Origin: Bacillota bacterium
Lineage (GTDB): Bacteria; Bacillota; TC1
NCBI GenBank assembly: GCA_024635925.1
Contig: JAGXHY010000014.1
Coordinates: forward strand, 1 to 64,000
DNA: 64,000 bases
Direction: 5' to 3'
Part shown: positions 56,301 through 64,000 of the stretch, one piece after another
Position numbering within the stretch: position 1 is the first letter of the stretch
Layout: each line of letters starts with the position of its first letter
Notes under the pieces: model-generated
What the model was told of the DNA's origin: nothing
What the model saw: the letters and a program-made list of their open reading frames with translations, nothing else
The model's database searches: none
Position numbers and translations under genes: made by a program

Positions 56301-57590
56301 TTAATATTCTTTTTCCGAATTAAGCACTGATTTGATTTCTAAAACTACATCAAGATTTTCAATCTGTTTTCTTGCGCAACGCATATCTTTATTTAATACT
56401 CTATCCGTTAAGATTACTAATTCAGCTTTTCCATCAGGTAATTTTTTTTGAATTACAGAGTCGATGCTTACATCATTATCTGCAAAAATATCAGCAATTC
56501 TACTTAATACTCTAGTTTTATCTACAACTACCATTCTGAAATAAAAATGGCTACATGTGTCTTCAATTTTTTTTATTTCTAAATCTAAGTAACAAGAACA
56601 GTTATTAACTTCAATTATGCCTTTATTAATTTTTTCAGCAATATTTAGCAAATCTGCTACTACTGCACTAGCGGTTGGCAAACCACCAGCACCTTTACCA
56701 ATTAAGGTTAAGTCACCAAATGCATTTCCTTCAAGGTAAACTGCATTATATTCATTATCAACCTTTGCTAAAGGATGAGAGAGAGGTAATAATGTAGGAT
56801 ATACTCTTACTTCAATAGCATTATCTTTCAATATAGCAATACCTAGTAGTTTTATTGTGCTTTTAAATTGTTTTGCATAATTAATATCATCAACACTTAT
56901 TTTAGTTATTCCTTCAACATAAACATCAGATAGTGTAACTCTCCTATTAAATGCAATTGATGCCAATATAGCTATTTTCCTTGCAGCATCAAGTCCTTCA
57001 ACATCGGAGGTAGGGTCTGATTCTGCATAACCTAAATCTTGAGCTTCTTTTAAAACGTTTTCTAAGCTTTTGCCTTCAGTAAACATTTTTGTTAGAATAA
57101 AATTTGTTGTTCCATTTATAATGCCCATAACTTTTGTTATCTGATTACTGACAAGATTTTCTTTTATTGTACTAATAATTGGGATAGCCCCGGCAACACT
57201 AGCTTCATATTTGACTAATTTTGCATATTTATTTCCAAGTTCTAAAATATTTTGTCCTTTAGTTGCCATCAAATCTTTATTTGCAGTAATAATATGTTTC
57301 CCATTTTTTATTGCTTCTGTGATATATTTTTCTGCGTTGGTTGTTCCACCAATCACTTCTATTACAACATCTATTTCTTTGTTATTTATTATTTCATAAG
57401 GATCTAAAGTTAATAAACTTAAAGGTATATCTTTTCTTTCCTTTTTTATATCATTAACTAAAATTTTTATGATTTCTAATTCAGTACCTTCTAGTAAAGA
57501 TACATATTTAGTCTTATTTAGATTTATTAATTTATAAACTCCCTGACCAACTGTTCCGCAGCCAAGTAAACCAATTTTTATTTTTTTCAT
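56301..57590 (-). CDS. hom: Homoserine dehydrogenase
   Basis: About 429 residues. The NAD(P) site is GLLGCGTVGQGVYKL; catalytic-domain blocks are ITANKDLMATKG, YEASVAGAIPII and GYAESDPTSDVEGLDAARK. A C-terminal ACT domain (about 350-425) supports threonine feedback. It reduces aspartate semialdehyde to homoserine. The start is ATG 57590; the GTG 57602 frame extension overlaps gpsA and has a poor site. Confidence 0.95.
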   Translation of the reverse strand: MKKIKIGLLGCGTVGQGVYKLINLNKTKYVSLLEGTELEIIKILVNDIKKERKDIPLSLLTLDPYEIINNKEIDVVIEVIGGTTNAEKYITEAIKNGKHIITANKDLMATKGQNILELGNKYAKLVKYEASVAGAIPIISTIKENLVSNQITKVMGIINGTTNFILTKMFTEGKSLENVLKEAQDLGYAESDPTSDVEGLDAARKIAILASIAFNRRVTLSDVYVEGITKISVDDINYAKQFKSTIKLLGIAILKDNAIEVRVYPTLLPLSHPLAKVDNEYNAVYLEGNAFGDLTLIGKGAGGLPTASAVVADLLNIAEKINKGIIEVNNCSCYLDLEIKKIEDTCSHFYFRMVVVDKTRVLSRIADIFADNDVSIDSVIQKKLPDGKAELVILTDRVLNKDMRCARKQIENLDVVLEIKSVLNSEKEY

Positions 57591-57594
57591 TAAT

Positions 57595-58584
57595 CTACTC
57601 ACTTTCCATTTTCATTTCCCTATTCATTAAATCTTTAAAACATTCTAAAGGATTCTTATCTTCATATATACATTTGTATACTTCTTCTGTTATCGGGAGG
57701 TCTACGTTGAATTTTTTACTCAACAAATAATATGCTTTAGCCGCATAAGTTCCTTCTACAACCATATCATTTGTTTTTAATATTTCAGCAGGATTTAATC
57801 CTTTCCCAATTTTTTCTCCAAAACCTCTATTTCGGCTATGTTTACTCATACATGTGACCATAAGATCTCCAATTCCAGATAAACCATTAAAAGTTTCACC
57901 ATTTGCTTGAAGGGTTTTTCCTATTTGCTTCATTTCGTGTAAACCTCTAGTTATCAAGGCGGCTTTAGCATTATCTCCAAAACCTAATCCATCAACAATT
58001 CCACTAGCTATGGCTACTATGTTTTTAAAAGACCCTCCGATTTCTACGCCTAAAGTGTCTTCATTTGTATATACTCTTAAAGATTCATTATTAAAAATTT
58101 CTTGAATTTTTTTGGCTAACTCTATATTTTCACTAGCTGCTACAATTGCAGCTGGTAGTCCTTTTGCAACTTCTTCAGCATGTGTTGGTCCAGATAAAAC
58201 ACAATAATCATATTCACCTTTAGTGACTTCAAAAACAACTTCTGACAATCTCAAGCCTGTTTCTATTTCCAAACCTTTAGCTACATTAATTATCGTTTTT
58301 TTACCAAATCCAGCTCTATACATTTTTTTAACAACTTCTCTAACATAAGGTGATGGAACAGCAATCACTAAATATTCATTATTGCATGCTTCTTTTAAGT
58401 CACCTGTAATTTTCAAATCTTCTGGTATGACTATCCCAGGTAAAAAAGGATGTATTTTATCATTGTTTATTTGGACAATATCATCTTCAAGTCTTCCATA
58501 TAATGTAACCTGATGGCCATTTTTCAATAAATGAATTGCTAAAGCTGTACCCCAACTGCCAATTCCTATAACTGAGATTTTCAA
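57595..58584 (-). CDS. gpsA: Glycerol-3-phosphate dehydrogenase [NAD(P)+]
   Basis: 329 residues. The dinucleotide site is IGIGSWGTALAIHL; NVAKGLEIETG and KNIVAIASGIVDGLGFGDNAKAALITRGL hold the catalytic lysine region. It makes sn-glycerol-3-phosphate for phospholipids. TTG start at 58584 with AAGGAGAG 7 bases upstream. The der-gpsA adjacency is conserved in Firmicutes; spacing here is one base. Confidence 0.96.
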   Translation of the reverse strand: MKISVIGIGSWGTALAIHLLKNGHQVTLYGRLEDDIVQINNDKIHPFLPGIVIPEDLKITGDLKEACNNEYLVIAVPSPYVREVVKKMYRAGFGKKTIINVAKGLEIETGLRLSEVVFEVTKGEYDYCVLSGPTHAEEVAKGLPAAIVAASENIELAKKIQEIFNNESLRVYTNEDTLGVEIGGSFKNIVAIASGIVDGLGFGDNAKAALITRGLHEMKQIGKTLQANGETFNGLSGIGDLMVTCMSKHSRNRGFGEKIGKGLNPAEILKTNDMVVEGTYAAKAYYLLSKKFNVDLPITEEVYKCIYEDKNPLECFKDLMNREMKMESE

Positions 58585-58585
58585 T

Positions 58586-59899
58586 TTACTTCTCTCCTTT
58601 TTTGTTTCTTAAATATATTCTTATTGGTGTGCCTTCAAAATCGAAGGCTTCTCTAAACTTATTTTCTATATGTCTTTTATATGAAAAGTGCATTAGTTTC
58701 TCATCATTGATAAATAAAGCAAATGATGGAGGAGCTACTCTAATTTGTGTTCCATAATATATTTTTAAATTTCTACCTTTTTCTCTTGAAGGGGGATTAT
58801 AGGTTACTATTTCTCTTAACAATTGATTTAAAACTGAAGTTTCTATTTTTCTATTGCAGTTTATGTTAATCCTATCTGCCAATTTTAATAAATCAAAAAT
58901 TCTTTTACCAGTTAATGCAGAAATGAAAATTATCGGGGCATAGCTTAAAAAAGTAAGTTCATCACGAATGTCACTTTCATACTTTTTCATCGTTTTCCCA
59001 TCTTTTTCTATTAAATCCCATTTATTTACAACTATTATTATGCCTTTACCATTTTCAAATGCATATCCAGCAATTTTCTTATCTTGTTCTGTTACTCCAT
59101 CTTCTGCATCAATCAAAATACATGTAACATTTGATCTTTCTATGGCTCTTAATGATCTAATGATAGTAAATTTCTCTAAAGCATCACCTACTCTTGATTT
59201 TCGTCTAATACCTGCAGTATCAATCAGAATATATTCTTTATCATCATATATAACTTTTTGATCAACAGAATCTCTTGTAGTTCCTGCTATAGGGCTTACT
59301 ATAACTCGATCAGCATTTGATAATTTATTTACAAGTGAAGATTTACCTACATTTGGTCTTCCGATTATGGCTAGCTTTAAGGTGTTATCATAAATTTCGT
59401 TAACTATCTCATCAGGGAAACTATCTGTTATAGCATCTAATAAATCCCCCATATTCCCACCATGTATAGCTGAAATAGGGATAGGTTCTCCTAACCCTAA
59501 ACTATAAAAATCATAATAATTACTTTTTTGGAAATTATCTGTTTTATTTACAGCAATCACAACTGGCTTATCTGTTTTTTTTAATATATTAGAAATTTTT
59601 TGATCATCTAATGTAACTCCAACATTGCTATCAACAACCATTAATATGACATCTGCTTCTTCTATAGCAATTTGAGTTTGTTTAGTTATTGATTTACTAA
59701 TATCTTCTTTTTCCCACTGAATTCCTCCAGTATCAATTATTATAAAGTTGTATTTTTGCCAATTTGCTTCATCATACAATCTATCTCTAGTTACTCCTGG
59801 GGAATCATCCACTATGGACTTTCTCTCACCGACAATTCTATTAAATATTGTAGATTTGCCTACGTTAGGTCTGCCTACAATTGCTAATATTGGTTTCAA
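58586..59899 (-). CDS. der: Ribosome-associated GTPase Der (EngA)
   Basis: 437 residues with two tandem Era-like G domains: P-loops GRPNVGKSTIFNR (about 8-20) and GRPNVGKSSLVNK (about 185-197), each with DTAGI/DTGGI and NKxD motifs, then a C-terminal KH-like domain. Essential for 50S assembly. It begins with TTG 59899 after GGGGGAAG. Confidence 0.97.
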   Translation of the reverse strand: MKPILAIVGRPNVGKSTIFNRIVGERKSIVDDSPGVTRDRLYDEANWQKYNFIIIDTGGIQWEKEDISKSITKQTQIAIEEADVILMVVDSNVGVTLDDQKISNILKKTDKPVVIAVNKTDNFQKSNYYDFYSLGLGEPIPISAIHGGNMGDLLDAITDSFPDEIVNEIYDNTLKLAIIGRPNVGKSSLVNKLSNADRVIVSPIAGTTRDSVDQKVIYDDKEYILIDTAGIRRKSRVGDALEKFTIIRSLRAIERSNVTCILIDAEDGVTEQDKKIAGYAFENGKGIIIVVNKWDLIEKDGKTMKKYESDIRDELTFLSYAPIIFISALTGKRIFDLLKLADRININCNRKIETSVLNQLLREIVTYNPPSREKGRNLKIYYGTQIRVAPPSFALFINDEKLMHFSYKRHIENKFREAFDFEGTPIRIYLRNKKGEK

Positions 59900-59932
59900 A
59901 CTACTTCCCCCTTTCTATTCACATGTTTAATA

Positions 59933-59941
59933 ATTATATCA
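59933..59941 (-). promoter_or_regulatory. Extended -10 element before der-gpsA
   Basis: - strand TGATATAAT is a perfect extended -10, 34 bases before the der start. No good -35 accompanies it. The same element serves ppdK. Confidence 0.5.
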
Positions 59942-59966
59942 TATATAGCTTGTATTTCCTAGAAGA

Positions 59967-61274
59967 TCACCTTATAACGTTGTATATCAATTTTGTTTCT
60001 TCTTCAGGCTTTTGTACAAATTTAAAAGCTGACTTGAACTTTTTAATAATTAAGTTGATTTCAATATTTTCTGTTGAATAATAAATTTTTCCAATGATAT
60101 CATTTTTTTCAACTTTATCACCAATTTTCCTAGGAAGGTAAATTCCAGCTGCATAATCGATTTCATCGTCTTTTTTCATTCTACCGGCACCAATATTTAA
60201 AGAAATCATACCAATTTTCTCTGCATCAATAAAAGAAATAAAGCCTTCATTATCAGCTTTAACAATTGTTTCATATTTTGCTTGTGGTAATAAGTTATAA
60301 TTATTAATAAAACTAGGATCTCCACCTTGATAACTAATTAACTCTTTGAATTTATCTAATCCGGTAAGGTTCTTAATTTTTTCTTTTACTATGAGTTTAG
60401 AATCAGTTAAACTAGACGTTTTTCCACCTATTATTAATAATTGTCCAGCCAATTCATAAACTAGTTCTTCTATATCTTTTGGCATATTACCTTTTAGACA
60501 TTCTACAACTTCAATTATTTCAAGAGAATTTCCAACGTAATGGCCTAATGGACTATTCATATTTGTTACTACAGCAACACTTGAACCTCCAAATTTTTTA
60601 ACTAACTCTACTAATGTATTTGCTAAATTAAGGCCACTGTTTATGTCTTTCATAAAAGCTCCTGCTCCAACTTTCACATCAAAAACAATGTTTTTGCTTC
60701 CTGATGCTATTTTTTTTGAGACAATAGATGAAGCAATTAGAGGTATACTTTCTACTGTAGCTGTAACATCCCGTATTGTATATAGTTGTTTGTCTGCTTT
60801 GGCAAGATTTTCACTTTGACCTATAATACCAATACCTATCTCATCTATTTGTTTTATAAAATCATTTTTGTTTATATTAACTTTAAAACCTTTTATGCTT
60901 TCTAGTTTATCAATTGTGCCACCAGAAAAGCTTAATCCTTTTCCAGACATTTTAGGGAATTTCAAACCACAGGCTGCAACAATCGGAGCAATAATCAAAG
61001 TTAGTTTATCCCCAACACCTCCAGTACTGTGTTTGTCAACATACTTATCCATATTAGCATTTGGTATTACAATCTCTCCTGTTTCAATCATTTCTTTTGT
61101 AAATTGATATAGTTCATTATCATTTAATCCATTAAAATAGACTGCCATAACAAAAGCTGATACTTGATAATCAGGTATTTCACCATTAGTAAAACCTTTT
61201 ACAAAATATTGTATTTCTTTAACTGTTAATATTTTACCATCTCTTTTATTTCTGATAATTTCAACTGGATTCAT
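59967..61274 (-). CDS. pdp: Pyrimidine-nucleoside phosphorylase
   Basis: About 435 residues, thymidine/uridine phosphorylase family. Motifs are EIIRNKRDGKILT, DKHSTGGVGDKLTLI (phosphate loop), KMSGKGLSFSGGTIDKLES and GAGAFMKDINSG. It cleaves uridine, thymidine and deoxyuridine to bases and (deoxy)ribose-1-phosphate. The start is ATG 61274, 7 bases after AAGGAG at the end of punA. Paired with punA for nucleoside salvage. Confidence 0.95.
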   Translation of the reverse strand: MNPVEIIRNKRDGKILTVKEIQYFVKGFTNGEIPDYQVSAFVMAVYFNGLNDNELYQFTKEMIETGEIVIPNANMDKYVDKHSTGGVGDKLTLIIAPIVAACGLKFPKMSGKGLSFSGGTIDKLESIKGFKVNINKNDFIKQIDEIGIGIIGQSENLAKADKQLYTIRDVTATVESIPLIASSIVSKKIASGSKNIVFDVKVGAGAFMKDINSGLNLANTLVELVKKFGGSSVAVVTNMNSPLGHYVGNSLEIIEVVECLKGNMPKDIEELVYELAGQLLIIGGKTSSLTDSKLIVKEKIKNLTGLDKFKELISYQGGDPSFINNYNLLPQAKYETIVKADNEGFISFIDAEKIGMISLNIGAGRMKKDDEIDYAAGIYLPRKIGDKVEKNDIIGKIYYSTENIEINLIIKKFKSAFKFVQKPEEETKLIYNVIR

Positions 61275-61275
61275 T

Positions 61276-62091
61276 CTAAAACTCCTTAATAACACCTTCT
61301 AATAATTTTATAAATTCATTAGAAACTTTAGAGGTAGTCTCTACAACTTCTAAGTGATTTAAAGGTTTTTCACTAATACCTGCAGCTAAATTAGTAATAC
61401 AGGATATACCCAAAATCTCCATGCCAGAATGTTTAGCCACTATGGCTTCTGGAACAGTGGACATGCCAACCGCATTTACTCCTAAAGTTTTTAATACTTT
61501 TATATCGAATGGTGTTTCATATGATGGCCCTGTTAGGTAGCAATAAGTACCTTTAGTTATTTTTACACCTAAACCCATACCAATCTTTAAAGCTAATTTA
61601 ATTGCTTTTTTACTATATACTTCAGACATATCTGGAAATCTTTCACCAAATTCTTCTAGATTTTCTCCTATTAAAGGGTTTTGGCAAAATAAATCAAGAT
61701 GATCTTCTATAATCATTAATTGACCTACATCACCTGTTAAACCACCAGCAGCATTTGTAAGAATTAGTTTTTTTATTTTCAACATATTTAAAACTCTTAT
61801 AGGTAAAGTAACATCTAGCATCGAGTTGCCTTCATAAAAATGTATTCTACCTTGCAAGATTAAAACTTTTCTCCCTTGAATATAACCTATTATTAACTTA
61901 TTATTATGACCTTTAACTTTACCAGTTTTAAAATTAGGAATATCATTAAAGTTAATTTCTATAGGTTTTTCTAGTCTTTCAGCAATAGAACCAAGACCTG
62001 ATCCTAAAACTAATGCCATATCAATCCCTGACATATCATAATTGTTTTCCAACCAATTTTTCGCAACTGTAATTTTATCCAGATATTTCAT
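61276..62091 (-). CDS. punA: Purine-nucleoside phosphorylase
   Basis: 271 residues, trimeric PNP family. Blocks are LVLGSGLGSIAERL, LQGRIHFYEG, LILTNAAGGLTGDVG and TYCYLTGPSYETPFDIKVLKTLG (given in part), with AVGMSTVPEAIVAKHSG. It cleaves inosine and guanosine, feeding guanine and hypoxanthine salvage. It sits between xerD and pdp, the usual clostridial order lacking deoB here. Confidence 0.95.
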   Translation of the reverse strand: MKYLDKITVAKNWLENNYDMSGIDMALVLGSGLGSIAERLEKPIEINFNDIPNFKTGKVKGHNNKLIIGYIQGRKVLILQGRIHFYEGNSMLDVTLPIRVLNMLKIKKLILTNAAGGLTGDVGQLMIIEDHLDLFCQNPLIGENLEEFGERFPDMSEVYSKKAIKLALKIGMGLGVKITKGTYCYLTGPSYETPFDIKVLKTLGVNAVGMSTVPEAIVAKHSGMEILGISCITNLAAGISEKPLNHLEVVETTSKVSNEFIKLLEGVIKEF

Positions 62092-62100
62092 ATTGCCTCC

Positions 62101-63009
62101 TTATGCTCTTGGATGAGTTTTATCATATACTTTCTTTATTTGTTTCATACTTAAATGAGTATATATTTCAGTTGTTGCTATATCAGCGTGTCCCAACATT
62201 TCTTGCACACTTCTTAAATCAGCTCCATTTTCTAATAAATGGGTTGCAAAGGAGTGTCTAAGTGTATGTGGTGATAAATGCTTTTTAATACCTGCTTTTT
62301 TTCCATATTTCACTAATATTTTAAAAAAACCTTGTCTAGACATAGGCTTACCTCTTGAGTTTAGAAATAAAACTTTACTTTTAATATTTTTTAAAATTAC
62401 TGGACGAATATTTTCTAAGTAGCTTTTTAAAAAATCTAGTGCTATTTCACCAATAGGAATTATTCGTTCCTTATTTCCTTTACCGTAACATCTTATAAAT
62501 CCTAATTCAATGTTTATGTCTTCTGTATTTAGAGCTAACAGTTCACTAACTCTTAAGCCTGCTCCATATATTATCTCTAACATAGTTCTATCTCTATAAC
62601 CTAAAAGACTTTTGATATTAACTATGTCTAGCAATTTGTCTATTTCAGATACTGTTAAATAGTCTGGTAATTTCCTATCCTTTTTAGGAGAGTCTATTAT
62701 ATCAGTTGGATTTTTCTTAATAATACCTTCTCTAATTAAAAACTTAAAATAACTTTTTAAAGAAGCTATATATCTCGCTTGACTTCTTTTACTTATTCCA
62801 TCAGTATTAATTTTTTTAAAATATTTCAATAAATATTCTTTGTTTATATCTTGAATATTATCAACTTCTATTTTAAGATCATTAATTAAAAATATGAAAA
62901 ACTTATTAATATCGCCAAGATAACTATCTACGGTATTATTAGATAATCCTTTTTCTATAGAAAGAAAATGCAAATAATTTTCCAATAAAAATAAATTATT
63001 TATTTTCAT
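62101..63009 (-). CDS. xerD: Site-specific tyrosine recombinase XerD
   Basis: 302 residues. An N-terminal SAM-like core-binding domain (1-90) is followed by the catalytic domain with Arg153 (GAGLRVSE), Lys177, His248-x-x-Arg251 (PHTLRHSF), His274 and nucleophile Tyr283 (IYTHLS). Context (next to punA and scpB, no phage genes) and the closing HPRA identify the chromosomal Xer recombinase. It would act with a XerC at the dif-like site at 26631-26658. It overlaps scpB by 14 bases. Confidence 0.93.
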   Translation of the reverse strand: MKINNLFLLENYLHFLSIEKGLSNNTVDSYLGDINKFFIFLINDLKIEVDNIQDINKEYLLKYFKKINTDGISKRSQARYIASLKSYFKFLIREGIIKKNPTDIIDSPKKDRKLPDYLTVSEIDKLLDIVNIKSLLGYRDRTMLEIIYGAGLRVSELLALNTEDINIELGFIRCYGKGNKERIIPIGEIALDFLKSYLENIRPVILKNIKSKVLFLNSRGKPMSRQGFFKILVKYGKKAGIKKHLSPHTLRHSFATHLLENGADLRSVQEMLGHADIATTEIYTHLSMKQIKKVYDKTHPRA

Positions 63010-63592
63010 TTGTATTCACTATATCCATGACAAGACTATCATTGTTAAAATCAAGTTCTTCTTGGCTTAATTCATAAATTGGGCTTTGTACAAGTTCTGG
63101 TAATTCTTCAAGTGTATTTAATCCTAATTGAATTAAAAATCTGTCAGTTGTTCCATATAAATTTGGACGTCCTGGTACTTCTTTTCTTCCAACCTCAATA
63201 ATAAGTTCTTTTTCAAGTAATTTATAAATCATAGAATCAATGCTAACACCTCTAATATCTTCGATTTCACTTCTAGTTACAGGTTGCTTATAAGCTATAA
63301 TTGCTAAAGTTTCTAAGGCAGCTCTTGATAGTTGTCCACCTTGTGGTTTAATTACTTTTTCTATAATTTCATGATATGAATCTTTGGTAATTAATTTATA
63401 CCCACCAGCTACTATTGCTAATTTAATACCACGTCCTGGCATATTAAGAATTTCTTGGTAATCATTTAATAAATCTTGTAACTCTTCTTTTTCTATTCCT
63501 AATACTTCTAATAATTTATCAAAAGATAATGGTTCATGTGATACAAATAATACTGCTTCTAACATAGCTAAACTATCTTCTCTAAATAGCAT
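62996..63592 (-). CDS. scpB: Segregation and condensation protein B
   Basis: 198 residues, two winged-helix domains. Blocks are LEAVLFVSHEPLS, YKLITKDSYHEIIEKV, LSRAALETLAIIAYKQPVTRSEIEDIRGV and GRKEVPGRPNLYGTT (each part of a longer conserved stretch). It binds ScpA in the SMC condensin complex. It overlaps scpA by 11 bases and xerD by 14, so the three are one unit for chromosome segregation. Confidence 0.96.
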   Translation of the reverse strand: MLFREDSLAMLEAVLFVSHEPLSFDKLLEVLGIEKEELQDLLNDYQEILNMPGRGIKLAIVAGGYKLITKDSYHEIIEKVIKPQGGQLSRAALETLAIIAYKQPVTRSEIEDIRGVSIDSMIYKLLEKELIIEVGRKEVPGRPNLYGTTDRFLIQLGLNTLEELPELVQSPIYELSQEELDFNNDSLVMDIVNTNENK

Positions 63593-64000
63593 CTATTTCA
63601 CCTTCTTTATATGTAATTTTTATTGATGTAAAACTATCCATTTGGCTTAATTCTACTTTATTTTGTTTATATAAATCTAAGATAGCCATAAAACTAATAA
63701 CGATGTCACTAGTGTTGTCTATATCTATAATATTATCAAAATATGTTAATTTTAGTTGTTCAAGTTTTTTAACTAGTTCCGATATTTTTTGTGATATGCT
63801 GACTTTCTTATTTTTTACTTCGTATGGAGGAAGTAGTTGCTCCTTTTTTCTTTCAAGTACGAATTGCATATATTTTAATAATTCTGTTGAACTTGTATTT
63901 TCTAATGAATTAGCCTCCTTTGATACCTTATTATATAATTTTTCATCTTGAGGTCTATAGTAGGATTTTCCTTGTTTAGATAAAAGATATAAGAAAGTTT
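63582..64000 (-). CDS. scpA: Segregation and condensation protein A, C-terminal part (runs off window)
   Basis: The frame is open from the TAG at 63582 to the window edge, at least 139 codons, with no start inside. The ATG at 63869 is internal: upstream in-frame codons read FLYLLSKQGKSYYRPQ and continue. The C-terminal kleisin part (VISFMAILDLYKQNKVELSQ, KITYKEGEIDAI) is typical ScpA. It bridges SMC heads with ScpB. The N-terminal half and any promoter lie beyond 64000. Confidence 0.93.
   Translation of the reverse strand, partial: TFLYLLSKQGKSYYRPQDEKLYNKVSKEANSLENTSSTELLKYMQFVLERKKEQLLPPYEVKNKKVSISQKISELVKKLEQLKLTYFDNIIDIDNTSDIVISFMAILDLYKQNKVELSQMDSFTSIKITYKEGEIDAI

Noticed and set aside
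62101-63009. Tyrosine recombinase as a sign of an integrated mobile element
   Set aside because: It lies between punA and scpB with 14-base overlap, has full XerD features, and no phage, transfer or attachment-site signals are near; it is the housekeeping XerD.
63582-63869. A complete 95-aa protein starting at 63869
   Set aside because: The reading frame stays open to the window edge and the upstream codons are ScpA-like, so this is an internal methionine of a partial scpA.

Overview
The window is a 64 kb stretch of an AT-rich, low-GC Gram-positive chromosome. It is most likely from an anaerobic Clostridia/Tissierellia-type Firmicute. Supporting signs are strong AGGAGG-type ribosome binding sites, TTG and GTG starts, a leucine T-box, an IspH-S1 fusion, an LPXTG surface protein, glutamate dehydrogenase, pyruvate phosphate dikinase and a class I two-subunit fumarase. 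The species cannot be named from the sequence. Nearly all of it is single-copy housekeeping sequence; there is no rRNA, CRISPR array, insertion sequence or prophage.

Layout. Positions 1-260 hold three tRNAs (Lys partial, Leu, Gly) and a terminator. From 329 to 26593 every gene is on the + strand: tig-clpP-clpX-lon-engB (protein folding and turnover), speA-speB-speD-speE (arginine to spermidine), ppdK, gdhA, queA-tgt-yajC, relA-dtd, an MBL hydrolase, hisS-aspS-rarA, exoA and an EamA exporter. From 26700 to the end almost every gene is on the - strand. The switch falls on a 28-bp sequence (26631-26658) that closely resembles the Firmicute dif site, so I read it as the chromosome-dimer resolution site at the replication terminus, with both arms co-oriented with replication. 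Genes for XerD and the ScpA/ScpB segregation proteins lie at the right end of the same window.

Next to dif is the only accessory-looking region (26.7-34.5 kb). It has an operon for an 8-oxoguanine-deaminase-like amidohydrolase, a BMP-type nucleoside-binding lipoprotein and a MerR regulator, driven by a promoter with the classic 19-bp MerR spacer and palindrome. It also has an LPXTG surface protein with predicted thioester and Cna-B domains coupled to an unrecognised two-TM membrane protein, and an lrgAB pair.

From 34.5 kb leftward-transcribed genes run to the window end: a leucine T-box controlling leuA-ynbB; a NpmA/KamB-type 16S rRNA A1408 methyltransferase homologue (candidate intrinsic aminoglycoside resistance); ykgJ-like, sfsA, ddl, fumarase, ispH-rpsA and cmk; ilvC; the large translation/secretion cluster rluB-rnhB-rbgA-lepB-rplS-trmD-rimM-khpA-rpsP-ffh-ylxM; purH; galU-lysC-hom-gpsA-der; and pdp-punA-xerD-scpB-scpA (scpA runs off the end).

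The main points for follow-up are the dif/terminus, the NpmA-like methyltransferase, the MerR-controlled purine-deaminase operon and the thioester surface protein with its membrane partner. No gap longer than 300 bases lacks a gene or RNA feature.
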